43,759 nucleotides of DNA from Beroe ovata. Taxonomy: Eukaryota > Ctenophora > Nuda > Beroida > Beroidae. Position numbers and translations under genes: made by a program. This document shows, piece by piece, positions 19,044 through 33,500 of the stretch. Position 1 is the stretch's first letter. The number at the start of each line of letters is the position of its first letter. The stretch is taken from assembly GCA_946803715.1 (NCBI GenBank), contig CAMPET010000322.1:3720-47478 (forward strand). The letters run 5' to 3'. A model generated the notes under the pieces. The model saw nothing but the letters and a program-made list of their open reading frames with translations, had not been told where the DNA came from and made no database searches.

Positions 19044-22000
19044 CTGAAAGAGACAAGACTTGAAATGTATGATGAAACCAATCTTGATATAATATGAGAA
19101 TATGGAGAAAATGGATCTTCAAATCAAGAACCTAACTCACAAGGGTTATAATCCCCATAATATATTATGGGTTCTTGTTGTATTGTTTTTTGGAACAGTG
19201 ATTTCAGATGTGCTGATCTTTCCTGTAACTCTCATGTGAGAACGAATCTAACAATCTTAGCATGTTCAGTTATACTTCACTGCCAAGTCGACATGCATCG
19301 CGGTCACAATGTTTGACAATAAACAATTAATAGATCTATTGATTGCAATTGTGCTAAGAGAGGTAGAAAAGATAATCTACTTGATTTGGAATCAAAAACT
19401 TGTTCTATACATTGTACATCTGAGTGATAATCAGTGCTTGTTATACACAACTCTAATACTCGTTTTTGCTTTCCACAATCGGAGCTGTGTATTTGTGAAC
19501 TATATATTACACTGGTGGACGACTGCAGCTTCTCCAGCTACAGCCACCCTGACAGAACACTCATATTGATGGAGTGGAGTGAAGCGATCAGTCGTGGACT
19601 GCTCCTCATCCTGGACTCAGGATCTGAGACGGACTTTGTGTTGTCGTGTACTGATGGCAATGTACGGTGTCACAGGGCCGTGCTGATGGCACAGGGAGGT
19701 GTTCTTGCTAAGAAGGTGGAGGAAAGACTAGCGGATAATGTTTCCCGACTTGACATTTCCAGACTTCACATTAACCAGAAGACGGCTATGCTCATCCTAC
19801 AGGTGCTGTACGGTGGTCTGAAGGAGCAGTTTAAGGAGGGAACCGCCCTTCAGTTCCTGCAGTTTGCACATCATTTCGATGTCCATTGGATGAAACATCA
19901 ACTAATGAAGAAGTTTGGCGATGTTTTATCCCCGAAAAACTGCCTTCAATTGTATGGGAGTCCTGAAGTCAAGCAGTCAACCCAACTGACGCAAATTATT
20001 GAGGAGTATTACTCTTCGCAATTCTCCCAAATCGTCGAGCAAGGTAATTTATCCTCCGCATCACTGGAGGGAGTTACCATGGTAACGAAACTCGCAGGGC
20101 AACAAGATTCATTCAACTGTTTCAAACTTTTCAGCGATATAGTCAACTGGTTACTGGCAAACGATGAGAACACCAAGTCTGCTGCGCAGCTCCTTGGCGA
20201 ATTACCCCTCAAGAAGATTGAAGTTTCCAAGCTCCAGAATGAAGTTTATGACATGATCTTCAACCTGCTTATCATAGGAAAAGGTGATGTTCTCACTCAG
20301 GAGGATAAGGTGAAGTTGTCCGGACTGTATCAGGCTGCAGTGAGAGACTCTCAACAAGTCCCTCAGAAGTCAGCTGAACCGGAGGTAAAGGTTGAAATAC
20401 TTGATCCGGAGGTCATGGAGAAGAAGACGAAGAATGGGAAGGGAGAATTGGAGAATCGACCTGAGACCGTAGTTGAAACATCTACCAAAAAATCAGTTAT
20501 TAACGGGGATTGCAATGATGATGGGAGGAAACAGTGGACTGCAGGGGGTCAGACGGTTAGATGGGATATCCCAGTACCGGGCAAAGAGAGTATCATCTCA
20601 CACATTCAATCCGGGGAGTGGCCCAATATGGAGTACCCTGCTGTGAGGAGCATCATCAGCCACGAGAATATTCTGGAAACAGAATTCGTGGCTGTGGAGA
20701 GCATTTTCCTGTGGATTGCAGCAGACAACTATAGAAAGCAGCACTGTGAAGATCTTCTGAGAGCGTGCCGATTTTCAGATGTCTGTCCGGTTTATATCCG
20801 GTGTGTCCTGACAACATTTGTGACCGAGAAGATGGTTGGATCTGCCCGCCTTGCGAACAACATCCTCCGATCCCCGTCCGGACCAAGATCCGGATCTGCG
20901 GCTCCAGGGCGTCTTGCTGGTGTCGTGGACGATGTGCCGTTGTCAGTTCAGAGACTCCAGCTGGGTGAGCATGCCCTCACTGCTAAATGCTCAAAGTGTG
21001 GCTCACGGTGTCAAGTGGTGCTCAGGGTGTCACGATCGCTGCCCACAGCAGTGGTGTCACAACTACCCTGTATCAACTGTGGACCTCAGCGGATAGTTCA
21101 CACTGCCTGTGCATCTACACTGACACCAGATGTCTTCCCGAGTATGCATCTTCTTCCCTTCCATCACCTTTCAAGATTACTGTCAAGTATGGATGATATG
21201 AGGATATATCTGTTCAAGCTCCAGCAATCGTGATGGAATTTAAGAACTCTCAAATAGCTCTAGAAACTTTTTATAATTGTATTGAACAATAGAACAAGCG
21301 TCAAGTAGGATTAAGTACATTCAGTAGGAGGAATGAGGACATGAACGAGTAGTCATGATTTTGTAAATGACAGAATGGACTTTTAAGTTTGAATACCTAT
21401 CAAGACCATTTTTTTGTTCTTTTGTAGTGTCCATGCAGGAAGATCGATTTATTTTTTCGCAGTAATTCATGATATTGCTATAAACTCAACTTTTGTCTGA
21501 TAGGTTGATAATTCATTGCGCCACGCGCTTACCTTCTTCATATTCGTCAAGATTGGCATACAAAAGGGCACGGTACTTGTTACCATCCTCGTCTACCCCA
21601 ACCTTTAAACCATTCATGTTCCTGTTACCACTGTGAGATTCAGTCACGGTAAGATCCATATCCAGAGGGATCTTTACCTGCAATGATTATGCGTCATTGC
21701 AGACCTCTCCTTTTGCCGATGTCGATGCAGCAATAGGACAGCAATTATAACACAACAATAGGACAACAGTAACGAAAAATAGTGTGAAATAATTGTATCC
21801 CTACCGCGGTAGTTCCAGGAGAACATGTTTTGATGACATGTTTTTTGTAGCAGACCTCCACAATTGGAGTCCTGTCTTCACTTGGAATAGAAACATTTTC
21901 GTAGTTGTAATACCTGTGATGACAAATGAATATAATGTGTTTTAGTGAGTGGGTAATTAATCACTTAAACTCTATTGAATAAAATGAGGACAGGATCTAC

Positions 22001-24516
22001 AGCTGGTCTCCTACCTAAAAGGCTTGCCATCAGTATATTCCGGGATATTGTCAGCATACTCGTTCACCAGTGCGACTCCATAGTTGTCCTTGTAATACTC
22101 CCGTCCTCGGAGGTCGAACCAGTACCGGATTGTAGTTAAGAATTCAGCAGAGAGTGGCTTGTCAAAGTCCGGCTGTTGCCGCAGCACCCTAAGTGCATCT
22201 GTTGTGTTCTGAGGGTGATATATTTTATACTGACCCAATAAAACTCTGGGAAACAAAGGAGTGCAGATAAATGATCTCAGTGTTACCTCCAAGTTTGTGT
22301 CAGATGTCAACATTCCAGATGCAGTAGATATACTACCCCATGTTTTCTTTATTGGTCTGAATGCTGAGCGTTGGGGAATCCACTGACCCGGATAGCCCGA
22401 CACATCCGCTGCTTCCATGTGTATGACTGAGTCGTACACTATCAGGTCCTGAAATGTAACGATGATTATAAGCTTTTTATTTGAATGATTCAGACCAGAC
22501 TATCAACAACTGCTAACTTTAAAACTAGGCAACATGCTAAACTTAATTAAGATATTATAATACCGTGATAACCAAATTGATAAGCGATTATAGATTTACC
22601 TCATTTATCTCCTGTGTCAAGTCTGTAAAATCAAACGTCATTAAGGATATTTTTAAGCCAGAGTCTGCTTCTTTCCCAGATACAAGGAACTTCTGAAATC
22701 CCCTGTCACTATCGTAAGGAGCTTCCATGACGTTCTTTCCAGCTCGTCTAGATTCCAATTTAAATAATGCTCTGTGTCCCCCTTAGAATCGAAAAAGTGT
22801 CAAGATTATGAAATGCGTGACAATTCAACGCACATTTGCTGTAAGTATAATTGTTAAATTATGTGTACCTTACTCTTAAATAAAGTTGTGATACCTGGAG
22901 GAATAGTGCACGGTTGTCCAGGAGGCAAAATTGGTGGAGAGGAAGTGAAAGATGGAGTAGTTGTGCTGGATGAACTCGGTGTTGATGTGGAAGATGGAGT
23001 AGTAGAGCTGGATGAACTTGTTGTTGATGTGGAAGATGGAGTAGTGGAGCTAGATGAACTTGTTGTGGAAGATGGAGTNNNACATAGTTGTCTGTAGTTG
23101 AGACGTGTTATCTTCCGATCTAGTGGTTGTGCTGGATGTATTTGATGTGGACGATGGAGTAGTTGTGCTGGATGAACTTGTTGTGGAAGATGGAGTAGTG
23201 GAGCTGGATGAACTTGTTGTTGTTGTGGAAGATTGAGTAGTGGAGCTGGATGAACTTGTTGTTGATGTGGAAGATGGAGAAGTTGTGCTTGTTGTTGAGA
23301 ATGGACTAGTAGATGTTATTGAAGACGATGTAGATGTTATTGTTGTTGGTCCACTGCTTGATGATGATTTCGTTGTCGTAATCACTGAAAATTCGGCGAT
23401 CAATGTTCTTGATCGCATAGGTAACGTTGTTTGATCTTGGTTTACTCATATAGGTATAATCGTTCGCCCATATCTTTATGAACCTGACGTTGTACTGGTG
23501 TGGATTGGACTTGTCGTGAAAGTTGTTGAAGTTGATGATGTTATTGGTGGACTGGTAGAAGTACTTGTCCCTGGAGCGATGAAGTCTTGTAGTTTTTTAA
23601 AATTTTGATTATGCTTACAAGTTTGAATAAACTATTGCAGACTTCTCTGAAGAATTTTTTGATGATATACACTACCTACCGACACAAGGTGGTTCAACGC
23701 AAGTTCCCTCTTCGTTCTCAACCAGTCCTTCGGGGCAGGCACATTGTTCAAAACACTCTCCCGTTGTGTAATTTTTACACGTCTTCTCTCCACAGATGTC
23801 ATGACATGCAGGTCCACACTCAACGTAGTGCTTCGGCCACTCGCACATAACCTCTGGATAGAAAAATCAGATGCATCGACATTTTATCCCTCTCCTTGTA
23901 TACTGTATAGATGACATGTATCCGAATCCATATCAGAATTTGCATAGATGATTGGTAATCACTCACGACATTCATGAGTCTTAATCCTCCAGCTGATTAT
24001 AATCCCCTGATTTGAACACTGTTTTGCGTATGTCTCAATGGCCTCACAGTAACACATACAGTCCCCTCCCATGTCACACCCACACGCATCAAACACACAA
24101 TTCTGGTAGTATGGGATTGGCGGAACTGCGATGTGACAACTTGAGAATAGGTCGTCGTTCAGGATGCTGAAATAGCGAAGAATTGCTATTTGTGATTGGG
24201 AAATCGTGATATTATTAGACGATAGCTGGTCATGCGTCTCTTTTATAAGACGGTATCTAGAGCATGACTTACGAGCACATGGTTTCTGCAAATGTCTTCC
24301 TAAGAGGATGGATATCACAGGGCGTCTGGAGATTCTTTTCTACATCAGGACAGGACTCCAGCATTTTCCAGCTGTTAGCGAAGGGGTAAGGTGTGGACTC
24401 TGTGATACCTGTCTGAGACAGAAAGTCGTCCTGTTTGTTCTGGTTGTAGTTGCCACAAAGTCCGTGAACCTTGCCTACCCATCCCGGGCTCAGTCTCACG
24501 TAAACCTGTGAGTGTT

Positions 24517-24574
<58 letters not shown>

Positions 24575-27500
24575 TGTGTGTGTGTGAGTGCGATGGTTAC
24601 TTTGATTATGCAGACTCTGTGGATCGATTATGTCTGCCTAAGTTATATGGAGACGAAAACTGGATTGGGCATTTGATTGCAGCTGATTTGTGATGAATGC
24701 TATGATGTTGTTATAGACCTGTGTTCCCCCATTCCATAGCACTCTCAGTCCATGAGACCATCCGACCATGACATAGAAACCAACACGGTCAACCAGGACA
24801 CCTGGGCGTGGTAGTATAATGGACTTTGCTATAATAAGTAATCGCCGTAAAAACCAATACAATTTTCAATGACACTTCCTAGTTAGAATAACACTTTGTT
24901 CTGGAGCATCCCCCTCAACATCTCTTTACCCACCTACAGTACTGTCTTTGAAGGGCAGTCCTAGGCTTTTCTCCGCGTTTCCCACTATCCTAGTTACACG
25001 TGTATCCTTTACCAGGTTATAGGTAACGGTGTGGGAATTCTGTGTGATTGTCACCGTCACGCTCTTCGTACACGTGACACCTGAAGAACCACATGCCTCG
25101 TTCTGAGAGCTAACCTGTGGTGGGAGACTATAGTTAAGAGGGGGTCCTGTTTGATCTAGTAGAATCTAGTGTTTTGATGGTAGACTACACTAAGCTTGAT
25201 AGAATCTCCATGATTCCATGATTTATACTTACTGTGAAAGAATTCCCGTCAACGGATTCAGTGGATTGTGTGAGAGTGTACCCACATGATCCCTGGAACT
25301 CGTACATTTTCCCATCAAATGTCCGGTAGTGAGGGTCCCCGGAAGCGAAACATTCACCAGGGCAGATAGCGTCCTCGCACGTGACCGCACCTTCGTGGCA
25401 CGTGCACAGATTGCAGTCCTGGGTGCGAGTATCACGTGCTCGTTATTGCTTATTTTGATTGGAGACGGCCTTCAATCTAGTTTAAATGGTGATAATTTTG
25501 TGATAACGGTATTCCACATTATCTTACTCGCTTGATAGTCTGCCCAGATGCTAGGGGTTGTCCATTGTATGAGCAAGGTGCATTCCTTACGATTTCCGTA
25601 CCACTAAGAGGCATCAACTGGGGCAGGTGACATATGTTGGTGCACGTCACTATTCCCGCTTTACACTGACATTCCTCACATGATACTGTGAACCGTTCAT
25701 TTGCTTCCTGAAATAGAAATGCTAAAACCAAATAAAAATATCTTTCTATGTGAGAGTTGGTGCAGTTTTTAGAGTTATTTGAAAACTTCATAAATCAATG
25801 TGTTTCATTCGACTCTATTTAGATTGATTTATGATACCTCCCACCTTCAATAATCCGTATGCTAACCAGCTCACCCTATGTTTTAGGTCCCTATGACTAT
25901 ACACATGCAAAGCTATGTACTCACGTAGAGAGATCCTTTGTACGTGCACGGACAAGCAGCAGGTTCAACACACGCTCCGTCCAACTCTACCAGCCCCTGC
26001 GGAGATACCCTCACGCGTGAGATAGTCACGTGTTATGATGAGTCACGTGATTCACACAGGAGTCACGTGTTATGATGAATCACGTGATTCACACAGGAGT
26101 CACTTGTTATGATGAATCACGTGATTCACACAGGAGTCACGTGTTATGATGAGTCACGTGATTCACACAGGAGTCACGTGTTATGATGAGTCACGTCATT
26201 CACAGCAAGAACTGTAATAGGATGATGGATAAACCACAGCAACAGCGATCTTGACACAGGTCAGTCACTTCTTCCATCATCTTTAAATTACTCTCAAATT
26301 TCCTCTCAACGTTATCTCGAGCAGCAAATATTTTTTCTCTCTTTTACTTGTTCATCTACTCACATTCCTTATCGACACTACGTATCACAATTAAATTTGA
26401 GCCTGACGATGTCGTTGAACGACGAAATTGATCGCAATTAAAAAGACGCATTTTCATTTGTAAACAGAGTCAAGAGATAATTTACTATCTCTCATCGTAC
26501 TCACATTCTGACAAGCGCAACCCTGCACACAACTGCCATCACAGTTTGTGTGGGTAGCCAGCTGACCACATGTCATTGCACACGTGTTACACAGCTCGAA
26601 CTCTTGTCCAGGTATGGGGCAGATAACAGCTGCGAAATGTCAGGTGCTGTCATCAGCACGTGATTAGTCGTGATTAGCACGTGATAAGTCGTGCTGTCAT
26701 AGATGTTGTCACGGTGTTAGAATTTGTCATGGTGATAGAGGTTGTCAGAGTTCTGACGATTGTCATAGTGATAACGGTTGTCATAGCGATTATTGAAGGT
26801 GTCATGCTGTCATGAATCATACTTACGACAGTTTGTTGACTGTCGCCAGGCTAGTGGTTTATCCATGTGCTCAGCACACACATCTTCGTAGTGTGACAGA
26901 GCCTCACAGTAGCACTGTCTATTGTTACCCACACAGTGTGTCATAGACTTGACACATACCTGGAAAAAAGCTTGCGGTGGGAACCGGGTCTTTTAGTAGA
27001 GATAAGGGGTGTGGCTTGATCAGTGTGAGTTTTGAAATAGACTGAAGATAACCTGTTACAGGTCTCAACAATTGGACATGGGTATAGTACCTTTTTTCCA
27101 TTTTTGTTCGGACTGAGTTTGGATTGAGTTATTCTTGAGTCGGATAAATCTCAGCAAAAGTACTTATGGCAGACAGTGTTACATACTTGACACCCCTGAC
27201 ACCTCTATAACTTTTGAATAACTCACACTGTAGTACTCATTGGGTGGAACTATGCTGTGACACCTCGTCAACTCCTCATCTTGGTATAGCACTCGACACA
27301 TCTCTTCTGCTTGGTACTCAGCTGCCTGTGCACGTGTGTTGCGATGGTAACGTGTCAATATTATAGTAGCACGTGCTTCAGCTATCATGATTTTTCATGA
27401 ATCGTTAACGGTTAGGCACTCACCACTGTTACATCTTTAGTAAACCAGGCGTCGTCTTGACAACCACTGTTCTCCCAACTCTTTATGAATGTTTCTATAC

Positions 27501-30500
27501 CAGAGCTTATCATCTGGTTAGCTGCCGTGAAGTCGTTCGACCTGCAAGTTAAGATTGTGTGTGTGTCTGTTTGTATGAGTCTGTTTGTGTGAGTGTATGT
27601 GCTCAGATTCTTTAGTTCATTGCCAAAATTGCATGTGGCGGGTGGCCTGATCAGCATCTCGTCATCTGTTTCTCGAAAAGATAAACATCGTTTCCTAGGT
27701 ATTTTGGGCCGTTTAACCTCTAAATTGCTCCCCTGGTGTGTTACCGCTACACAGTACACATCGGTCTAGCCGTCAGCCATTTCAATATTACCTTAGATCA
27801 TCAAAGTTCCCGCAGAGCCCACAGGTTTTTGACTGTAGTTGTTGTGGGAAGGCCAGCACAATGTCCCCAGTAGATGTCCATTGCACCTGTAAAACCACAA
27901 TATCATACTTGTTTGGAGCTCAGGAGATGAAAATGCGTAGCAAACGCATATTGTGTTGTAAGCCACTATCTCGAATCTGGGCCCGCTAGCACAGATTTTT
28001 CCATATCTTATGATTCGTAATATAATTGACTGGTAAAATGTTCCATCACCTGGGTATCACTTGTAGATGAGTGAAGACTGGTTAGTCTGACCACGCCCCA
28101 ACCTGGCCTCTCAACTGTCACGTGACTATTACCAAACGGTATGGTCTTCGTCTCTGGTAGGATTCAGAGGTTATAGGGTTAAATTGGGTTATAGGGTATT
28201 AATAGGGCAATAGAATCTCTCCTATATGTGCTATGGTGTCAGAATCATATTCTAGACGTGTGATAAGCATTGCTTATAGACACAATATGACTCACCATTG
28301 TAAACCCCAGTAATGGTATCAGTCACGGTGATGTACACATCGTTATCAATGGTAACAGTCCATGTTCCTATGGTAACAGTTACCGCTCGTGCAGGGCAGT
28401 GGGAAGCGGAGGAACACGATTCTAGGTCTCTGTGGGTATTCCAGAGATGTAATTTCTTGGAAAATTGCCAAATTCTAGTCCGAAAGTCTCAGCTAAAACG
28501 GGAAGTTTGAGCTCACCTCTGTGCTGATATGGTGAATTGTGGTTCATCTGGTATGACGTTGTTGACAGAGCTGCACTGTGTAGCTAATGTGTAGTGGCAC
28601 GAGCTGAAGAACGAGTAGAACTTCTTGTCGAATGTTCTGTAGAAACCTTGACCTGCGTCAGTTCAAACTCAGGACTTACTAGTTCAGAGTTCAGTACTTG
28701 TTAGTATCAAGTTGTGATCGCTGGCACTGGTTTCCTTGTCAAACACAGTCTAACAAACCTGTAAGATAGCAATGTCCGGGGCAGGGTCTTTCCTTGCAGT
28801 TCCACTTCCCATACTCACACGTGCTGCGCAGATGTTATAATGGACAATGTTTCGACTTGGAATGAGTTACATATTGCGATGGTTTTTTCAATAACCTCTA
28901 GGCTTTCATTTTGTATTCACTCAGATCCTGGAATCTTATTTTGAACCCAGCACGGTTTTTAATTTCCTGAATTACCAAGTTCTGCAGGGTGTGTCCCTAG
29001 TTTCTCCCGACACGTAGACAGTGTTGTCATGGAGACACGTGCAATCTGCAGCCTCTACGCAGTCTCCATACGCATCGCGTACCTGATTAGGTGAGGGGGT
29101 AAAGAGCGGTTCTCCTGATCCCTCAAGAATAACTTAATTGCGAATAATGCAGTGTAGTTATCGTAGATGGGGGGTGGAGGGGGCAATGCCATATCCTGAC
29201 ACTTGGATACTCCTGGTTTCCATGACAACAGCAGGTACCGCAGTCACCATGACAGTAGCTTCGCGGATCATTAACCATGTAGCTTCATTGCAACGTCACA
29301 TACTGTGTAGCAGTACTACTACCGTAACATGCACCTTTACCATAGCAGAAGCGCAAAATCACCTAGTACTTCGTTACCATGACAAAAGCTGACGGTCACT
29401 TTGACATACCTTGTTACCATGACAGTAGCACCCATCTGACTCATGAGCACAGTCCAGGTTAAGATGGTAGTTGGAGCAAGTCTGTTCACAACCAGGGTAT
29501 CTCGCGTGGTACTCTGATCCACTGGGACATGAATCTGCAGGCGAAGGACATATTATGTGATGCCAACAATTGGACATCATTTCTTTACTAGATGATTTTA
29601 CTAGTAAAGGTATAGTCTTGGACCGCTTAGGCAACCGCAAAGGTTCGTTTATACAGTTCCATTCCTAAGCTTACATGACTTCTTGCAGGTTTTCCCTAAC
29701 TTACAAAACTGTGAACAAGGCGTGGCCGGCATCCACTCAGTATCCATGCGACAGTCGTCAGTGAGCGCTGCTTTGAGAGCGACGCACGTGCATTTTAACA
29801 GTTCATGGTCGTTGTCACAGCTACACACAGCGGATATGCACATGTTGTACATGTCACGTGATCCGGCACACTGACTCTCATAATCCTGCAGTGGGGAGAG
29901 GGTGGAGTCAGGGGTGAATGAATCAAGTCCACCCTGTTTATAGGTTGACGAGATGAAGTCCCACTATTTCCACTATCCTCTCCAGTATACCTTGATTATC
30001 TGACAATCATGTCGAGCTATAGCTAGTCTCTCCTCTGAGCAGGCTGGTGGTACCATGGCAACGCTTGTACACGTGTGCTGGAATAATATGAACACAATGT
30101 GAGAATTGCACGTGTCAGTTGTCACATGTAAGTGAACTAGTATAGAACAGGAAGTGAGATGCCATGCTGGTGGTACCATGGCAACGCTTGTACACGTGTA
30201 CATTATATGAACACAATATGTGAGAATTGCACGTGTCAGTTGTCACATGTGAGTGAACTAGTATACAAGAAGTGAGAAGTGCCTTTCGGCTAGATTACTG
30301 CATATGATTGAATGCTGTAGCCAAATAGTTGGAGTAGCCCATTAGTTAGATATTATCGCTTAACATTGAGATTTGCTTTTCCCGACCCTTGATATACCCT
30401 TGATATATAGTTCTCCAATCTTCTGACAACAGACAATTCATTAATCAGTTTCATACTGTACTCGCCAACAAGTCTCATGGGTGAGGTTTTATGGTAGCTG

Positions 30501-33500
30501 TCAATTCGTGACTGTTGTTTGGGACTATAAATGGCTATTATAAATGCTGACACCGTGTTGACAATCAAACCAGGAAGATGAATCCGACCCATTATAAGTA
30601 GCTATTTCATTATCAACTGTGTTTGACATTGATATGTTTGAAGTTTGTAGAACTTATTGTTTAGTGTCATGAGAACGGTGACACTCACATCCACATTCCA
30701 GCTCTGCCCGACCACGCCCACATCGTCAGTCACGCCCCAGTAGGCATCCCTCAGGTCGTTGTCAGGGTTACCGTCATAGTCACCACACATACCGCACGTG
30801 TGTGACTCCATAGCTGGGGGAACTGTTACCACTAGAATACCAGCCCCATCCCAACTCACACTGATCTCTGAGACAGGGTATAGTTTTTGAGTCACACTTT
30901 CATGATCGTTTAAGATAGTTAGATTGAATCCCATGTTAACTGTTAAGGTAAGTTTTAAGGTACGTTAAGTTTGACTTATATATCAACTAACCTCCCACGT
31001 GAAGGTAAAGGCTGTACCCTGCGGTAACCATGACGACACTCCCAAAACTATGCTGCCCCTTCACATCCCTTACCACAGTTTCCTTGACCTGAGCGAGGGG
31101 GAATCTTTCATGGAATCATTTAAATGTGTCGCAGGAATTGCGGATTGCAGCAGAGAGTGCGGCATGTCGTGCTGTAATTGGGTGAGGCAGCGGGAAGCTT
31201 GTGATGGCATAACTGGAATCAGCGTCTTAGTTTAGGATGACACGTCGCACTTTTTATGTTTTAAGCTCTTAAAGTTAAATATTCTGCGACACTTAAATAT
31301 TTATTCACTTCTTAACTCGCTGTCAAATAACTCGCATCGCAATGTTCTAGCACCCTCATATTGCAGTGACCTTTGCAGCGTCTTGCAGCGCCACTTTAAG
31401 ACTGCGTGTTTCTGTCTTTGAGTGGTGCAGTGTCTTACCGTAATATGATCTTGAACCCTGACAGAGAACTGATTTTCCCTCCTGATGTAGATAGTGTAGG
31501 TGTCCGCTACCCTCATTTCTATCATGTCTACACGTGGCAAGTGGTCTGCAGATTGTTGTCCCATATGTGTGATCACCTGGCAAAGTGGTATCATAGTGGA
31601 AGCGTTTGACATATATTAGGTGACCGATAACTCTCCCGAAGAAGAGATCTTAGAGCCAGGCCTGATCTATCCTATCTTCATGACGATACCGCAGTAGATG
31701 ATTGTGGAAAGTCCAAGCCATGTGCCTATATATACCTGGAAAGAGTGTGCTGCACTGCAATCCTTAGCTATGACATAGCTGCATGCCCCAGAGTAATCAT
31801 ACTGGTGTCCGTCAAATGTCACGAATCTGCGGTCAGCATAGAGCGAGCAAACACCTGCATTGGGGGGTAACCTGGTGTGAACCATCACTTATAGCACCGC
31901 GCCCTAAATCACTTAGCAACGCACCCTAAATCACTTAGCAACGCCAAGCATCACTTCGAATCACTTAAATAATCTGACTTCCGCACAGGAAATATAAACT
32001 GATGAACTGTGATGACTGATGATGTACCATGTCTGCGTTATGCAATGAACTCAATTTCATAATGATGTCATTTTCCTAGTTATTAGGGAACTCTAACTCA
32101 AGCCATTGGGTCGCATAAGCTGCACGGATCTTGCGTTCACCATATATAGTCATTATAGAATTCGCACTTTGCTTAGATGATTTACACATGCGATAGGGTT
32201 AAAAGCCTTTCGATCCGATACTATAATATCTAGGGAGAATTTCCAGGCTCGTTTTTTTCTGAATTCCATATTCAACGATTCAGTTATTAAACTAAGATAG
32301 GTAACTTTTTCATTTTTATAACGCACAACGGCTCGCAAACGTCCAATAATCAACCCCGTTTCGGTCACTCAATTGTCGCGCGTCAGTGCGTTACCTGGAC
32401 AGTCGAAGGAATGACACTCCCATATCCCATCCACACAGGAGCAATGACTGCACCCCGAGCTCGTGTCCTTATCGACTCCACTGACGCAGCCCGTTCCTAG
32501 AGATAATATGTAGATTTATGGGGAGGGCCAGGGTTATAATTCTATCGGGAGGGGCCTTGTTTCATGTCGTAAGTACTTAAGTAGATTTATCGGCCGTTAA
32601 TATCAGTGAACACGAAGTATTAAACCGGTAAATATAGTATGTTACGAATATTTGACTTGGAATACGTAGGTTTATGCCGTGAATATCTTATTCGTGTAGC
32701 TATTGTACCGTGTTGAAGTGGTGCAGATCTTTTGATTCTCGATCTGAGCATTATCGAGTCGATATGCTTCTTGCTGTCCTCCGTCATTGCTCCTATTATC
32801 GATGGGGGAATTCACTAGATTTCAAACTTCGCATTAGAAAGATAAACGATATGTTCAACGTCGCATACTCAACCAAAATGACAGTCAAATCACGGTTGAA
32901 TGTCATGTTTGGAATATAAATTTTGGGTTGATATTGACCTGCTGATTTCTTCCGTTGGCACCTCTGCCCGGTGAAGTGTGGCGGGCAGGAGCACACGTCA
33001 GGCTCCTCACAATGTCCTCCGTTCTCACACTCAGGCTTACACACAGCTGGGGAGACGCGATGCATGATTGAGTCAACTCGGAACTAAAAAGTTGATAATT
33101 ATAGGCAGGATTAATATCGTAGTCTTTTAGAGCAGCAATATAACATTATGTATCCCTGGGAAAGGAGGTTTGCCAATTCATATTACCGTTATTGCACCTT
33201 TTCCCCTCCCATCCTCGACAGCACTCCTGTCTCTCCACTTTCACTCTCTTCAGAACAATTACCGGAGTCTCGATAACTGATCTCCTGTCAATTACAGAGC
33301 TGGGGTAGGCCAAGCAGGGAGACGAATAATATACTTCTTCTCTAGTTGGGATCTACAGATACTATAGGGACTACAGATACTTCTCGAGTTGGGAGTTGCT
33401 AGTGATAAGCTACTTCTCGAGTTGGGAGTTGCTAAATGCTAGTGATACTAGCTTTCTCGAGTTGGGAACTGCTAGTGGTACTAGTTCTCGAGTTGGGAGC

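Noticed and set aside
19137-19219. Possible extra exon ([18 protein letters not shown]...YGDYNP) between TTACAG and GTGAGT
   Set aside because: Joining it to the next exon creates a TAA; without cDNA it cannot be fitted into the model.
22861-23434. Plus-strand ORFs rich in Asp/Glu/Val (for example [13 protein letters not shown])
   Set aside because: They are the antisense shadow of the Ser/Thr mucin repeat, which fits splice phase and domain context on the minus strand.
24508-24693. Plus-strand ORF of alternating Val-Cys
   Set aside because: Translation of a GT microsatellite in an intron.
26024-26205. CRISPR-like array (regular 37-bp period)
   Set aside because: There are no unique spacers; it is a head-to-tail minisatellite in an animal intron.
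28165-28205. Telomere-like GGTTATAGGGTTA words
   Set aside because: Only a few imperfect copies; chance resemblance in an intron.
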